Origin: Streptomyces hyaluromycini
GTDB lineage: Bacteria > Actinomycetota > Actinomycetes > Streptomycetales > Streptomycetaceae
Length of the DNA stretch: 64,000 bases
Direction of reading: 5' to 3'
Assembly: GCF_002217755.1 (NCBI RefSeq)
Contig: NZ_BCFL01000036.1
Coordinates: 51,906 to 115,905, forward strand
Shown in pieces: positions 19,401 through 27,446 of the stretch. The notes under the pieces are model-generated. The model had not been told where the DNA came from, did no database searches, and saw only the letters and a list, made by a program, of their open reading frames with translations. The translations under genes and the position numbers were made by a program. Numbering within the stretch: the stretch's first letter is position 1; each line of letters starts with the position of its first letter.

Positions 19401-19688
19401 CTCTGAGAACTCGATATGGGCCAGGAAGTTCGGCTCCACGGTGCTCACGCCCGGCCGCGGCTCGGTCCGCGAGATCGCCCTCGGGTCCACCCCGACGACG
19501 TCGCCGGGTCCGTAGAGCTGGACGTTCTTCGTCACGGGCGGCAGGGTGATCGAGCCGCCGTCGAGCGCGTCGCCGAAGACCTGGAGTCGCACTTCGACAT
19601 GGGCCCGTTCGGCGGTCTGCGGGTTCTCGGTGATCCGGGTACTGATGCCGGTGCGCAGCCACGGCAGGAAGGAGTACGCGTTGGTCAC
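16494..19688 (-). CDS. Cluster protein A: 1064-residue protein of unknown function
   Basis: GTG start overlapping the stop of the Kelch gene (GTGA). Begins VTNAYSFLPWLRTGISTRIT, then THR/GLU-rich sheets including EPNFLAHIEFSEEDFVWRYS. The strongest block is near residues 760-820: FDLPMYQTLLALSVDSFVPN, then LNLVPPNSITLL, and GLNHEMARELLWREYPTDQR followed by GTPFRQFWD. Near the C-terminus is DAGWFFVIKERPGDPRFG. No signal peptide or transmembrane helix. The conserved NHExxRELLWREYPTDxR block suggests a widespread family of unknown role. Its coupling to proteins B and C implies a shared complex (inference). Confidence 0.8.
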   Translation of the reverse strand: MTNAYSFLPWLRTGISTRITENPQTAERAHVEVRLQVFGDALDGGSITLPPVTKNVQLYGPGDVVGVDPRAISRTEPRPGVSTVEPNFLAHIEFSEEDFVWRYSPAAPDGTTKRLAPWLALVVLAAGTEFAEVPGPGHPLPAITVADPAGTLPAPAQLGAWAHVHVNGSLAVPVATDDTVAALAALGELLRTNPDSACSRLICPRRLRPDTAYEAFLVPAFETGRLAGLGLDPAASPGALYSSWGPPYPNRPAEGQLPYYHRWGFSTGTAGDFEFLVRLLRPQAPDPRVGRRGMDVHRSPGLGLHGIDTPVELGGVLPLGGALKVPVRQDAPVDPAENWDNFLGTPPSAPPYPHPFERALADVLNLADDYQRHAPAAAHAATPLAGPAAALAAGPDGAGPDPIITPPLYGRWHALTTRLLNDGNGTDVPDEISHNWVHRLNLDPRFRVAANLGARVVQERQEDLMAAAWAQIGDVLVANGRIRAAQLAREVGHVLQAKHVDPPTGGSPAALAAAPALSGRSLTLTAPAHSRVTTTASTETGLVADTADKVAVGFRVATSQVAAAPVSPAMRRIVRPGSRLMRTLPFDGARADGLLSRMDAPVDPVTAAPVKVTPGALVTPADLAATLHPDRPPGADPVDVLAHSPDFVLRALDDPVRPHPGTIDSEEALRFKAALRELHQGFDTSIAVGSTRRPPQLDVLGTTTSVLAGLRADETVPRALLEGSVSLPERLRPFAAEFTEAMAYPVFDLPMYQTLLALSVDSFVPNLNLVPPNSITLLANNREFIESYLVGLNHEMARELLWREYPTDQRGTPFRQFWDPVTALPLPRETAAERRERGYDIPPIHEWSLGTRLGDNENRKTGRPQGDDLVLVVRGELLKKYPTAAIYAQKAEWPPGRDGLPDPTQPRRLVELPPTGLPSPEQLLLPTYEAKADPDIYLLGFDLDADQALGRPGVDAGWFFVIKERPGDPRFGVDDGPPTHLEVWNDLTWDDVDPGRRGFLDLDPAVTVPLAGFDGTDDAEKQDQRAEDVNLPLWSAGLSSADLAYILFQVPVLVAVHAQEMLPR

Positions 19689-20860
19689 GGAGTGCTCCCG
19701 TCGAACAGTTCGGTGGTCGGGGTGAGTTCGACGCCGGCCGGGTCGGCGGCCGCCAGGCCGGACCGGAGCACACCCCCGGCGACTAGCACCCGGTCGTCGG
19801 ACAGTGCGGTGGCGGCGAACGACCACCGCCCGGCCGTGAGCCCGGCCGCCGGCGTCCACGTGTTGCCCGCGACGTCGTAGACGAACGCGCTGCGGTACCC
19901 GGCCTCGTCCCGGTCGCTCGCGGCTCCGCCGACCACCAGGACCTGGCCCGATCCGAACGCGACGGCGCGGTGGAACGCCCGGCCCGACGGCATCTCGGCC
20001 CGCTCGGTCCATGTGCCGGTGTCCAGGTCGTACCGCTCGACAGTCCGCTGGCTGAACGGGTCGAACGGCGCGGCGCCGGGCGAGCCGGGGGCGGTGCCGC
20101 CGGTGACCAGCACGGTCTTGTCGGAGAGCCGGGTGGCCCGGTGGTGGTGGCGGGCGTGCCCCAGGTTCCCGGTCGGCGTCCACTGTCCCGGCGCGTCGTC
20201 CTCGCCCGGGGTGTACAGCTCGCAGAATGCGAGGGCCGCGTCGTCGGCTGCCCCGGTCGGGGCGACCCCGCCGACGACCAGGACGACCCCGCCGGCCAGC
20301 GGGACCGCGGTGTGACCGGTCCGGGCGTCGGTCATGGCGGCGACGGTGTGCCACTCACCGCCTTGGCCGGGGTCGTACCGCTCTGCCGACCGCAACGCGG
20401 TGGTACCGCCGCCGGTGCGGGCCGCGCGGCCGCCGGCCACGAGGACCGACCCGTCTGCCAGCAGCGTCGCGCTGTGGCCCCAGCGAGCCGTTTCCAGCGG
20501 ACCGGTCGCGGTCCACTTGCCCGTGCCGGGGTCGTAGACCTCGGCGGTCCGCAGGCCGGCGGCGCCATTGAGTCCACCGGCGGCGAGGACCTTCCCGTCG
20601 GCGAGGAGGGTGAGGGTGTGCAGTTGCCGGGGCGTGTGCAGGGGGTCCTTGGCCCGCCACTCGCCGGCCCCGGCCGCGGGCGTGAAGACCGCCGTGTCGG
20701 GGATCGCGGAGGAGGTGGCGTCGGCGCCGCCGGCGACGAGGACAGTGCCGTCCTGAAGCAGCACGGGGCCGTCGTGCTGGCCGTACCAGGCGGCGGGGGT
20801 GATCAGGTCGTGAGCGTCGGTCGTCCATGTTCCGACGGTGGCCGCGGTGAATGTGGTCAT
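19685..20860 (-). CDS. Kelch-repeat protein, seven-bladed propeller
   Basis: 391 residues made almost entirely of seven Kelch repeats. The blade signature LxDGxVLVxGG occurs seven times: DGTVLVAGG, DGKVLAAGG, DGSVLVAGG, GGVVLVVGG, DKTVLVTGG, SGQVLVVGG and DDRVLVAGG. Each is followed by a YDPxTxxW-type strand. Seven blades fit one closed beta-propeller, a protein-binding platform in other systems. No signal peptide (MTTFTAATVGTWTTDAHD). The ATG has GGAGGAAGG upstream, 26 bp after the DUF6603 gene; its TGA overlaps the GTG of protein A. It is paralogous to the C-terminal third of the 1517-residue neighbour. Confidence 0.88.
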   Translation of the reverse strand: MTTFTAATVGTWTTDAHDLITPAAWYGQHDGPVLLQDGTVLVAGGADATSSAIPDTAVFTPAAGAGEWRAKDPLHTPRQLHTLTLLADGKVLAAGGLNGAAGLRTAEVYDPGTGKWTATGPLETARWGHSATLLADGSVLVAGGRAARTGGGTTALRSAERYDPGQGGEWHTVAAMTDARTGHTAVPLAGGVVLVVGGVAPTGAADDAALAFCELYTPGEDDAPGQWTPTGNLGHARHHHRATRLSDKTVLVTGGTAPGSPGAAPFDPFSQRTVERYDLDTGTWTERAEMPSGRAFHRAVAFGSGQVLVVGGAASDRDEAGYRSAFVYDVAGNTWTPAAGLTAGRWSFAATALSDDRVLVAGGVLRSGLAAADPAGVELTPTTELFDGSTP

Positions 20861-20886
20861 GGTGTGTCCTTCCTCCAGGAGCCGGG

Positions 20887-23800
20887 TCACGGGATCAACA
20901 CCTCGCCGGTGCCGGCGGGATCGGTGGTCGGACCGGCGGCACCGGCGGCGACGAGCACGCGGTCGTCGGTCAGCTCGGTCATGGCGTGGCCGAAGCGGCC
21001 GAGGGCGAGGCCGGCGACGGTGGTCCAGACGTCGTCGCCGGGGTCGTAGACGAGGGCGGAGCGGTAGCCGGCGGTGAGCTCCGGGGCCCCTGAGCCGCCG
21101 GTGAGGAGGACGACCCCGGAGCGCAGCAGCAAGCACCGGTGCCGGCTGCGGCCCCCGCCCGGCATGGCCGCCACCGCCGTCCACAACCCGGTCACCGGGT
21201 TGTACAGCTCGGCGGAGGCGAGGCTGTGCGGGTCGAGGGTGCCATCGGCGGCGATGACCGGGTCGCCGCCGGTGACCAGCACCTTGCCGTCCGGCAGCAG
21301 CGTCGCCTGATGGCCTGTGCGGGCCTCGGCGAGGCTGCCGGTGGGGGACCAGCCGGTGACCGGGTGGTACAGCTCGCAGTACGCCACTGCGCTCGCCCGG
21401 CCGTTTCCGGTCGGCAGGGCACCGCCGACGACCAGCACCCGGCCGTCGGCCAGCGGCACGGCCCGGTGCCCGGTGCGGGCGTCGGTCATCGGCGGGGCAG
21501 CGGTCCAGGTGCGCGTGAGCGGGTCGTACAGCTCGGCCGACGCGAGCGCGCCGTCCTCCTGCCCGGGCCGCACGCCAGAGCCGCCCGCGACGAGCACCCG
21601 GCCGTCGCGCAGCAGGGTCGTCGTGTGCCCGTGCCGGGCCGTGCTCATGTCCGGTACCGGCGTCCAGGCGCCCTCGGCGGGGTCGAAGACCTCGGCCGAG
21701 GCGAGCGCGTTCGTGGCGGAGCGCCCGCCGGTGACGATGACGCGTCCGTCGGCGAGGCCGGTGGTCGTGTGCCGCTCCCGGGCGGTGCGCAGCGGCGGAC
21801 CGGCTGCCCATGAGTCCGAGGTGGGGTCGAACAGGGCGGCCGCGGCGACCGGTGCGCCGGCCGCGTCGGTGCCGCCGGCCAGCAGGGTCCGGCCGGTGGC
21901 CAGCGGCACCAGGTCCACTTCGGACACCGGCACGGGCAGGACACCGGCGGCGGACCAGGTACCGGGGACGCCCGGGGTGATGGCCGCTTCGGACGCCGGG
22001 ATGACGTGCAACAGCCCGGCCAGGCTCTGGTCGTCGGCGACGAAGTCGGCGAGCGCGTCCTCGGCGGTGGTCCGGCTGCGGAACGTCGCCGGCGCACCGC
22101 GGGACGGCCGCCCCGGCACGCTCGGCGGAAACGCCTGCCGGTTGCTCTTGAGGTAGGCGACGACGAACCGCTGCTCGGTGACACGGACGGTGTCGACGGT
22201 GGCGAACGGCTGTTTCTGCTGTGCCTGGCGGGCGGAGAGGGCGGCGCGGCTGGTGCTGCTGCCGTTGAGCAGTTGGTCGAAGACCGGCCCGCTGACGGTG
22301 TGGAAGCGCTTCACCGGTGTTGCGGCTGCGGCCAATCCCGCCGCTGGGGTGGTGGTGCTGTTGTCGATGATGTGGAGTTCGTAGCGTGCGCTGCGGCGGA
22401 CCACCCTGGCGGTGGCCAGGGCTTTGTCGGCGACGAGTTCGAGCCCGGCGTCCTGTGTCTCGTAGGAGGGCCGGGACAGCTTGGCGGCATCGGAGAGATT
22501 TTGGAACTGACCCATGGCGAACCGGTCAGCCGTCTCGCCGGCGGTGGTGAGTCCGCTGTTCGGCACCGGGGTGACGCGGAAGCGTTTGCCGTCCGCGGCG
22601 CGTTGGCCGCCGATCCGGTCCACCCGCACGTTCAGCGGCAGGGCCCGTTGCCGGACGAACAGCCTGCCCAGGGGGTGCAGGACCAACTCGCCGGTGTCCG
22701 GCAGGTTCCGCAGGTTGACCAGCGCCCGGTTGCCGCCGGAAGGCAGCCGGGTTTCCCACCCTTCGGTCTTGCCGATCTCGGCGGCGAGCAGGGGGAGTAC
22801 GGCGACCGGCGGGAGTGTGGTGTCGCGGTCCTGGCCCCAAGTGATGTCGAAGTTGGCGGAGATGGAGAAGAACAGGAAGCCGATGGAGCCGCGTCCGTGT
22901 GCGCGCCAGGGCGCGGGGCCTTCGAGTTGGAAGTCGAGGTCGATGCCGAAGGCGCCGACACCGAAGGCCTTGAGGGTCACATGGGCGGAGATGTGGACGG
23001 CGAACCGGAACGGGGAGAACTGGAACAGTCCGTCGAAGCCGAGGTGGCCTTCGACGCCGAAGCCGCTGAATCCGAGCCGGACTTCGGCTTTTGCGCCGAA
23101 CTGGACCGTATTGCTGGTGATGGCGAAGTAGCCGAGCACCCGGATCAGCTGGTTGCCGCGGTTGAGCAGGTCCACCGACAGCCGGTCGGGAACGGGGAAC
23201 GGCAGGGGTGGCGGCCGGTAGGCGGGGTGGAATCCGCCGACGGTCAGTACCAGATCGGGGTTGTCGCCCCAGGCGACGAGGGCGCCCATGCCGCCGTCGA
23301 TGGTCATGGCGAGGATGCGTGAGTCGAAGAGCTTCGCGAAGAACCACAGCCGTGACTTGTCGAGTTCGAGTGCGCCGACGAACTGTGCCTGGACGACCAG
23401 CAGCGGATCGTCCACCGTGGGCAGCGCGGCTTTCAGCACGCCGAGGACGGCGATGTTGCCGGGGATCTCGATGATGACGCCGAGCGAGATGCTGATCAGG
23501 GTCGGTGTGCCCCAGCCGATCTTGGCCATCGGTCCGATGAGGAAGGTGCCTTGTTCGGGTGGGAAGAACCGATCGAGGTCGGACAGGATCCGGGGTGCGT
23601 TCGCGATGACGTCCTTCGGGAAGGCCACCGACTCGATTGCCCCGGTGCGCACGCCCTCGACGAGCGCGGCCAGGTTCATGCCGCGGTTCAGCCCGACCAG
23701 GCCACCGACGGCCAACAGCGTGAACCCGTACCCCAGTTGGATTCCGCTGCCGAACTCCGCCGTCAGGAGAAGCAGCAGGGAGAACCCTGCTGAGCCGTCC

Positions 23801-25440
23801 GGCTGGCGCGTCGTGATCAGCCCGATCGCCTTCAGCGCCAGGAAATCCGCGAACTCCAACTCCAGCGCACCCGCGTACTCCCCGCGGTCCGGGTCGAACG
23901 CCAGGAACCCGCCCCCCGAGATCCCGCCCGCGTCGATCGACAGGCCCGCCCCGGAGGGCGGTTTGAACCCGAGGGAGAAGTCGGCGAGGCCCAGACTGCC
24001 GCCGCTGTCCGGTTGCGACATCCGCAGCACGGCACCGGTCCGCTGGACCGCCACGAAGACCGGGCCGAGCCTGGCGTCGACCGAACCCGACGCTTCGAGT
24101 GTGACGTCCCCACTGGCCAGTGACAGCGCGAGGTGCAGGCTGGTGACGGTCACGGGACCGACGCCGAGATTGACCGGAACATCGACCTCCGCCCCGGCGG
24201 CCCCCTTGAAGCGCAGCCCCGTGGCGGACGACCACGCCAGCGCGAGGTCGACGTCCAGCTCGATCGAGCCGGCGGGCAGGATCGTGCTGAGGAACCCGTC
24301 CGCGTCGGCCAGGTTCAGGACGACCTTGCCGCCCTCGATGGCCGCTTCCACCACGAGTTCGCCGTCTGCCCGTCCCTCGGCGGCATTCCATTCGAGGTCC
24401 GCGCCCGCAGTCGCGCGCAGCAGCCGCGCCTCGATCCGCGAGCCGCCGGCCGTGCCCAGCACGAGGATCGGCGGGGCCCCGGCGACGTACGGGGCCTGGA
24501 AACCGAACCGCACGCCGCCCCGGACTTCGGCCGCTGGCGGGACGACCCGGAGATCGGCGGGCGGCAGCAGTTCGACCCGGGCCTTCTCCTCCAGGGCTGC
24601 GTCGGACGTCACGACGAGCGCCACGGTGTCGCTGATCGGCAGTACCAGGTTCAGTCCCTCGGCGGCCGCCAGACGCAGCAGGGCCTGGACGCCGGGCACC
24701 GGGTCGTCGGTGACGACGATGTCGACCGCGGCGACACGTAGGAACGGCGGCGGCCCGGTCTGCACGAACGCGAAGTTCGTGACCGCGCCGAGGAAGATCG
24801 CCAGCCGGCGCAGCAGCAGATCCCAGTCGAACTCGGGCGTGCCCCAGCGATACAGCTGCGAGAGGACGTCGACCGGATCGTGGAGCAGCGCGTTCAGCCG
24901 GTCGAACCGCAGGACGCGGCGCACGTGCGCGGGCGCCGCCGGCGTCGCGGCCTGGGGAGTCGACTCAAGGACACCGAGCAGCTCCAGTGAATACCCGGCC
25001 ATCGGTATCTGCTCTTCGAGGTAGGTCGCCAGCGCGAAGCCGAGCAACCGCTGCCCCACCTCCGCGGCGAACGCCTCGACCTCGGCCTGCCGCGATCCGG
25101 CCGCCCCCGCCCCCGCCTTGATCGCCGTGGACACGACGTCGATCGCCGTCGTGACGGTCTTGATGATCTGCGCCGTGGCCGCCACGGCCGTCGCGATCCG
25201 GGCGGTGACACGGGAGTCGATAGCCGCGGCCAGGTCCGTCACCACGCGAGGCAGCGCGCTCAGCGCGGTCGCGGTGTCCCCGATCGCGGTCTGCACGGCT
25301 TGCGAGCTGAGGACCACGTCGGGTGCGGGCAGCCCGATTTCGGCGAACAGGAGGGGGATCTCGCCGCCACGCAGGCGTTGTTCGAGCGGCGCGAACGCCC
25401 GCCCCATCTCCAGCATCAGCGATTCGACGGTCAGTGCCAT
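20887..25440 (-). CDS. DUF6603-domain protein with C-terminal Kelch propeller
   Basis: 1517 residues. N-terminus (1-~330) is helical with Ala-rich segments (MALTVESLMLEMGRAFAPLE). Residues ~340-900 are a long beta-rich DUF6603-type region, with the block GGLVGLNRGMNLAALVEGV, DVIANAPRILSDLDRFFPPE, then GTFLIGPMAKIGWGTPTLIS near 580-650. Residues ~900-1160 are a linker with a FHTVSGPVFDQLL-type element. Residues ~1165-1517 hold seven Kelch repeats (GRVIVTGG, GRVLVAGG, GRVLVVGG, GKVLVTGG and variants). No signal peptide. The start has GGGAGCG upstream. DUF6603 has no assigned function. Confidence 0.85.
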   Translation of the reverse strand: MALTVESLMLEMGRAFAPLEQRLRGGEIPLLFAEIGLPAPDVVLSSQAVQTAIGDTATALSALPRVVTDLAAAIDSRVTARIATAVAATAQIIKTVTTAIDVVSTAIKAGAGAAGSRQAEVEAFAAEVGQRLLGFALATYLEEQIPMAGYSLELLGVLESTPQAATPAAPAHVRRVLRFDRLNALLHDPVDVLSQLYRWGTPEFDWDLLLRRLAIFLGAVTNFAFVQTGPPPFLRVAAVDIVVTDDPVPGVQALLRLAAAEGLNLVLPISDTVALVVTSDAALEEKARVELLPPADLRVVPPAAEVRGGVRFGFQAPYVAGAPPILVLGTAGGSRIEARLLRATAGADLEWNAAEGRADGELVVEAAIEGGKVVLNLADADGFLSTILPAGSIELDVDLALAWSSATGLRFKGAAGAEVDVPVNLGVGPVTVTSLHLALSLASGDVTLEASGSVDARLGPVFVAVQRTGAVLRMSQPDSGGSLGLADFSLGFKPPSGAGLSIDAGGISGGGFLAFDPDRGEYAGALELEFADFLALKAIGLITTRQPDGSAGFSLLLLLTAEFGSGIQLGYGFTLLAVGGLVGLNRGMNLAALVEGVRTGAIESVAFPKDVIANAPRILSDLDRFFPPEQGTFLIGPMAKIGWGTPTLISISLGVIIEIPGNIAVLGVLKAALPTVDDPLLVVQAQFVGALELDKSRLWFFAKLFDSRILAMTIDGGMGALVAWGDNPDLVLTVGGFHPAYRPPPLPFPVPDRLSVDLLNRGNQLIRVLGYFAITSNTVQFGAKAEVRLGFSGFGVEGHLGFDGLFQFSPFRFAVHISAHVTLKAFGVGAFGIDLDFQLEGPAPWRAHGRGSIGFLFFSISANFDITWGQDRDTTLPPVAVLPLLAAEIGKTEGWETRLPSGGNRALVNLRNLPDTGELVLHPLGRLFVRQRALPLNVRVDRIGGQRAADGKRFRVTPVPNSGLTTAGETADRFAMGQFQNLSDAAKLSRPSYETQDAGLELVADKALATARVVRRSARYELHIIDNSTTTPAAGLAAAATPVKRFHTVSGPVFDQLLNGSSTSRAALSARQAQQKQPFATVDTVRVTEQRFVVAYLKSNRQAFPPSVPGRPSRGAPATFRSRTTAEDALADFVADDQSLAGLLHVIPASEAAITPGVPGTWSAAGVLPVPVSEVDLVPLATGRTLLAGGTDAAGAPVAAAALFDPTSDSWAAGPPLRTARERHTTTGLADGRVIVTGGRSATNALASAEVFDPAEGAWTPVPDMSTARHGHTTTLLRDGRVLVAGGSGVRPGQEDGALASAELYDPLTRTWTAAPPMTDARTGHRAVPLADGRVLVVGGALPTGNGRASAVAYCELYHPVTGWSPTGSLAEARTGHQATLLPDGKVLVTGGDPVIAADGTLDPHSLASAELYNPVTGLWTAVAAMPGGGRSRHRCLLLRSGVVLLTGGSGAPELTAGYRSALVYDPGDDVWTTVAGLALGRFGHAMTELTDDRVLVAAGAAGPTTDPAGTGEVLIP
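23437..23709. repeat. 273-bp repeat, copy in the intact DUF6603 gene
   Basis: Nearly identical (about nine bases in ten by eye) to 29816-30088, same orientation and no length difference. It encodes the DUF6603 block around GLNRGMNLAALVEGV to IPGNIAVLGV. The pair could recombine and delete ~6.4 kb. Confidence 0.85.
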
Positions 25441-25486
25441 TTTTCGCTCCCGGTTCGGCGGTCGGGGTGGCCCGTAGCGGAGGCGT

Positions 25487-27445
25487 TCACTTCAAAGCCC
25501 CGGACGTGACGAGCGCGTAACCTTGCTGACCGAAGACGACGGACCCCTCGACCGTGATCTTCCACTTGCCGACCGGCGGATGGTCGACGATGACCATGTG
25601 CACGTTGTTGCGGAGATCCGGTGGGCCCGGCGGGCCGGACCCGACCGGCCTCGACAGTCCGGTGGGAATGTCGATGTCATTGCCGACGTAGGCGATTCCC
25701 CCGGGGTCCTCGGCCTCCAGCCTGAGGAGGTTCCGCGCAGGCAGGGTGTGCAGGGTCTCGGCGGGTGGAACGTCCGTCCACACCAGCGTGATCTTGAGCT
25801 GTTCGGTGATGCTGCTGACGACGATTTCGTGCGTGCGTCGTTGCCCGATCTCCAGGCCGGCGCTGTGCCGCACGTCGTGCACGTCCACCCGGCGGTGAGC
25901 GCCGTCGAAGAAGAGCGTGCGATCGAGTCGGATGAGCCCCCAACCCTCGGTGAGGCTCGGATATCCGGGTCGACCGGTCATGTCGACGGTCGAGTTGAGC
26001 AGCACCGCCCGGATCAGCGCGCCGGTCGGCAGCAGTCGGCGGTCCGGCCGCTTCCTGCCGGTGGGGTACCACCCCTCCGTGAAGTACTGGCGTACGAGCG
26101 CGGCAGCGGCCGCGGCGTTCGGAGCGGCCCAGCTCGTGGCATCTGCTGCGAACACCTGCGGACCGCCGGTCAGGCAGTACGGTGCGGACGGCGACGCGGG
26201 GTTCACCAGCGCCGAGCTGATGCCGCCACCGACGGCCATGATCTCGGGCTTCCGGCGCTTGTCGGGGCTCGTCGGCCCGGGAAGCCCGTCACCGTCGCTC
26301 ATCTCGAAGGGGAAGGCCTTGGCCGCCGCGACGCACAGCACGTTCTTGGCGATCCCGGGCGGTGTGTTGTCCGCCTCGTGAAACCCGGCGCCGGCGCCGA
26401 CGACCACATGGTCCTCGTTGCGGAAGCTGAACTCGTCCGCGTCCCGTGCCGTCTTGTCGTAGCTCGTGATGTCCGCGAGCCCCCAGCTGTTGTTGTGGAT
26501 GGTGGCGCCCGCGGCCTTCGCGTCCCCGAGCATCTTCAGGAGGTGGTTGTCGCGGGTGCGGACGACGAGCTTCGCCGCGAACGCCCCGCCCCGGTGCGGG
26601 TGGGTGCCCGGGTTCGCGCGGTCGTCGCCGGCCGCGATGCCCGCGACGAACATGGCGTGCTCGTTCACCTTGGTGTCGTTCTTCCTGGTGAGCGAGAGGA
26701 CCTTGCGGTGGCCGGGGCCGGGGACGTTCGGCTCGTCGGCGAAGAAGCAGTGGTTCAGGTCGATCGTCCCGTCCTTCTCGATGATGCCGATCACCTGGCC
26801 CTCGCCGTGCAGTCCCTGGTCCCAGATCGTGCCGCCGTGCACGCCGACCCCACCCGACTGGATCGTCTGCGCCGCCTCCACGTTGAAATCCACGGCATCC
26901 GGTTCGGGCTCCGCCCAGACGACGTCGTCGATGGCCGCGATCCGGGGGAGAGCCGCACGGTCGTCGAGAGCGAACTCCGCGAAGAGATGGCTGCCGGCCG
27001 GGCGGTCGTCGATCAGCTGGACGTCCCGGGCGCCGGCCGCGTCCAGTGCCGATCGCACGGTGCCGGCGTCCGCGTCGTCGAACATGGTCGTGATCAGCCG
27101 AAGCGGTGTTCCGGTGGCGGGAATCCACGGCGCCAGCTTCAGCGCCGGATCGAGTGCGGTGCACGACCGCACGAGGAAGTCGGCACGCAGCCTGCCTACG
27201 GTCCCGTCGTCGAGCCGCTCCAGGAAGGCCAGGTTCGGGATGAACCGATCGAGGACCAGACCGTACGCGGCTTTCACCCGGGCGACGTCGGGCTCGGTCA
27301 GCAAGGCGGTGAACTGGACGATGGTCGCCTTCTTCGCCGGCGCGAGCCCCTCGTCCGGTACGGGTACGTCGATGGGGTCGAACGGCTCGTCGCCGATCAT
27401 GAGGCGGAAGTCCGGTGACTGCCGCGCGGTACCGGGTGCGTTCAC
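25487..27445 (-). CDS. Subtilisin-like (S8) peptidase, copy 1
   Basis: 652 residues, GTG start one base after the stop of copy 2, with GGGGGGA upstream. Residues ~1-190 resemble a double propeptide/I9-like region beginning DFRLMIGDEPFDPIDVP. The S8 core follows: GQVIGIIEKDGTIDLNH at the usual Asp site, His at ~263 in EHAMFVAGIAAG, Asn region NNSWG, and nucleophile Ser at ~438 in ATSWAAPNAAAA. The C-terminus is a beta domain (LKITLVWTD ... GQQGYALVTSG) like those after many S8 cores. Odd: the Asp position is Glu223, with an Asp two residues later. No signal peptide. Confidence 0.85.
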   Translation of the reverse strand: MNAPGTARQSPDFRLMIGDEPFDPIDVPVPDEGLAPAKKATIVQFTALLTEPDVARVKAAYGLVLDRFIPNLAFLERLDDGTVGRLRADFLVRSCTALDPALKLAPWIPATGTPLRLITTMFDDADAGTVRSALDAAGARDVQLIDDRPAGSHLFAEFALDDRAALPRIAAIDDVVWAEPEPDAVDFNVEAAQTIQSGGVGVHGGTIWDQGLHGEGQVIGIIEKDGTIDLNHCFFADEPNVPGPGHRKVLSLTRKNDTKVNEHAMFVAGIAAGDDRANPGTHPHRGGAFAAKLVVRTRDNHLLKMLGDAKAAGATIHNNSWGLADITSYDKTARDADEFSFRNEDHVVVGAGAGFHEADNTPPGIAKNVLCVAAAKAFPFEMSDGDGLPGPTSPDKRRKPEIMAVGGGISSALVNPASPSAPYCLTGGPQVFAADATSWAAPNAAAAAALVRQYFTEGWYPTGRKRPDRRLLPTGALIRAVLLNSTVDMTGRPGYPSLTEGWGLIRLDRTLFFDGAHRRVDVHDVRHSAGLEIGQRRTHEIVVSSITEQLKITLVWTDVPPAETLHTLPARNLLRLEAEDPGGIAYVGNDIDIPTGLSRPVGSGPPGPPDLRNNVHMVIVDHPPVGKWKITVEGSVVFGQQGYALVTSGALK

Positions 27446-27446
27446 G

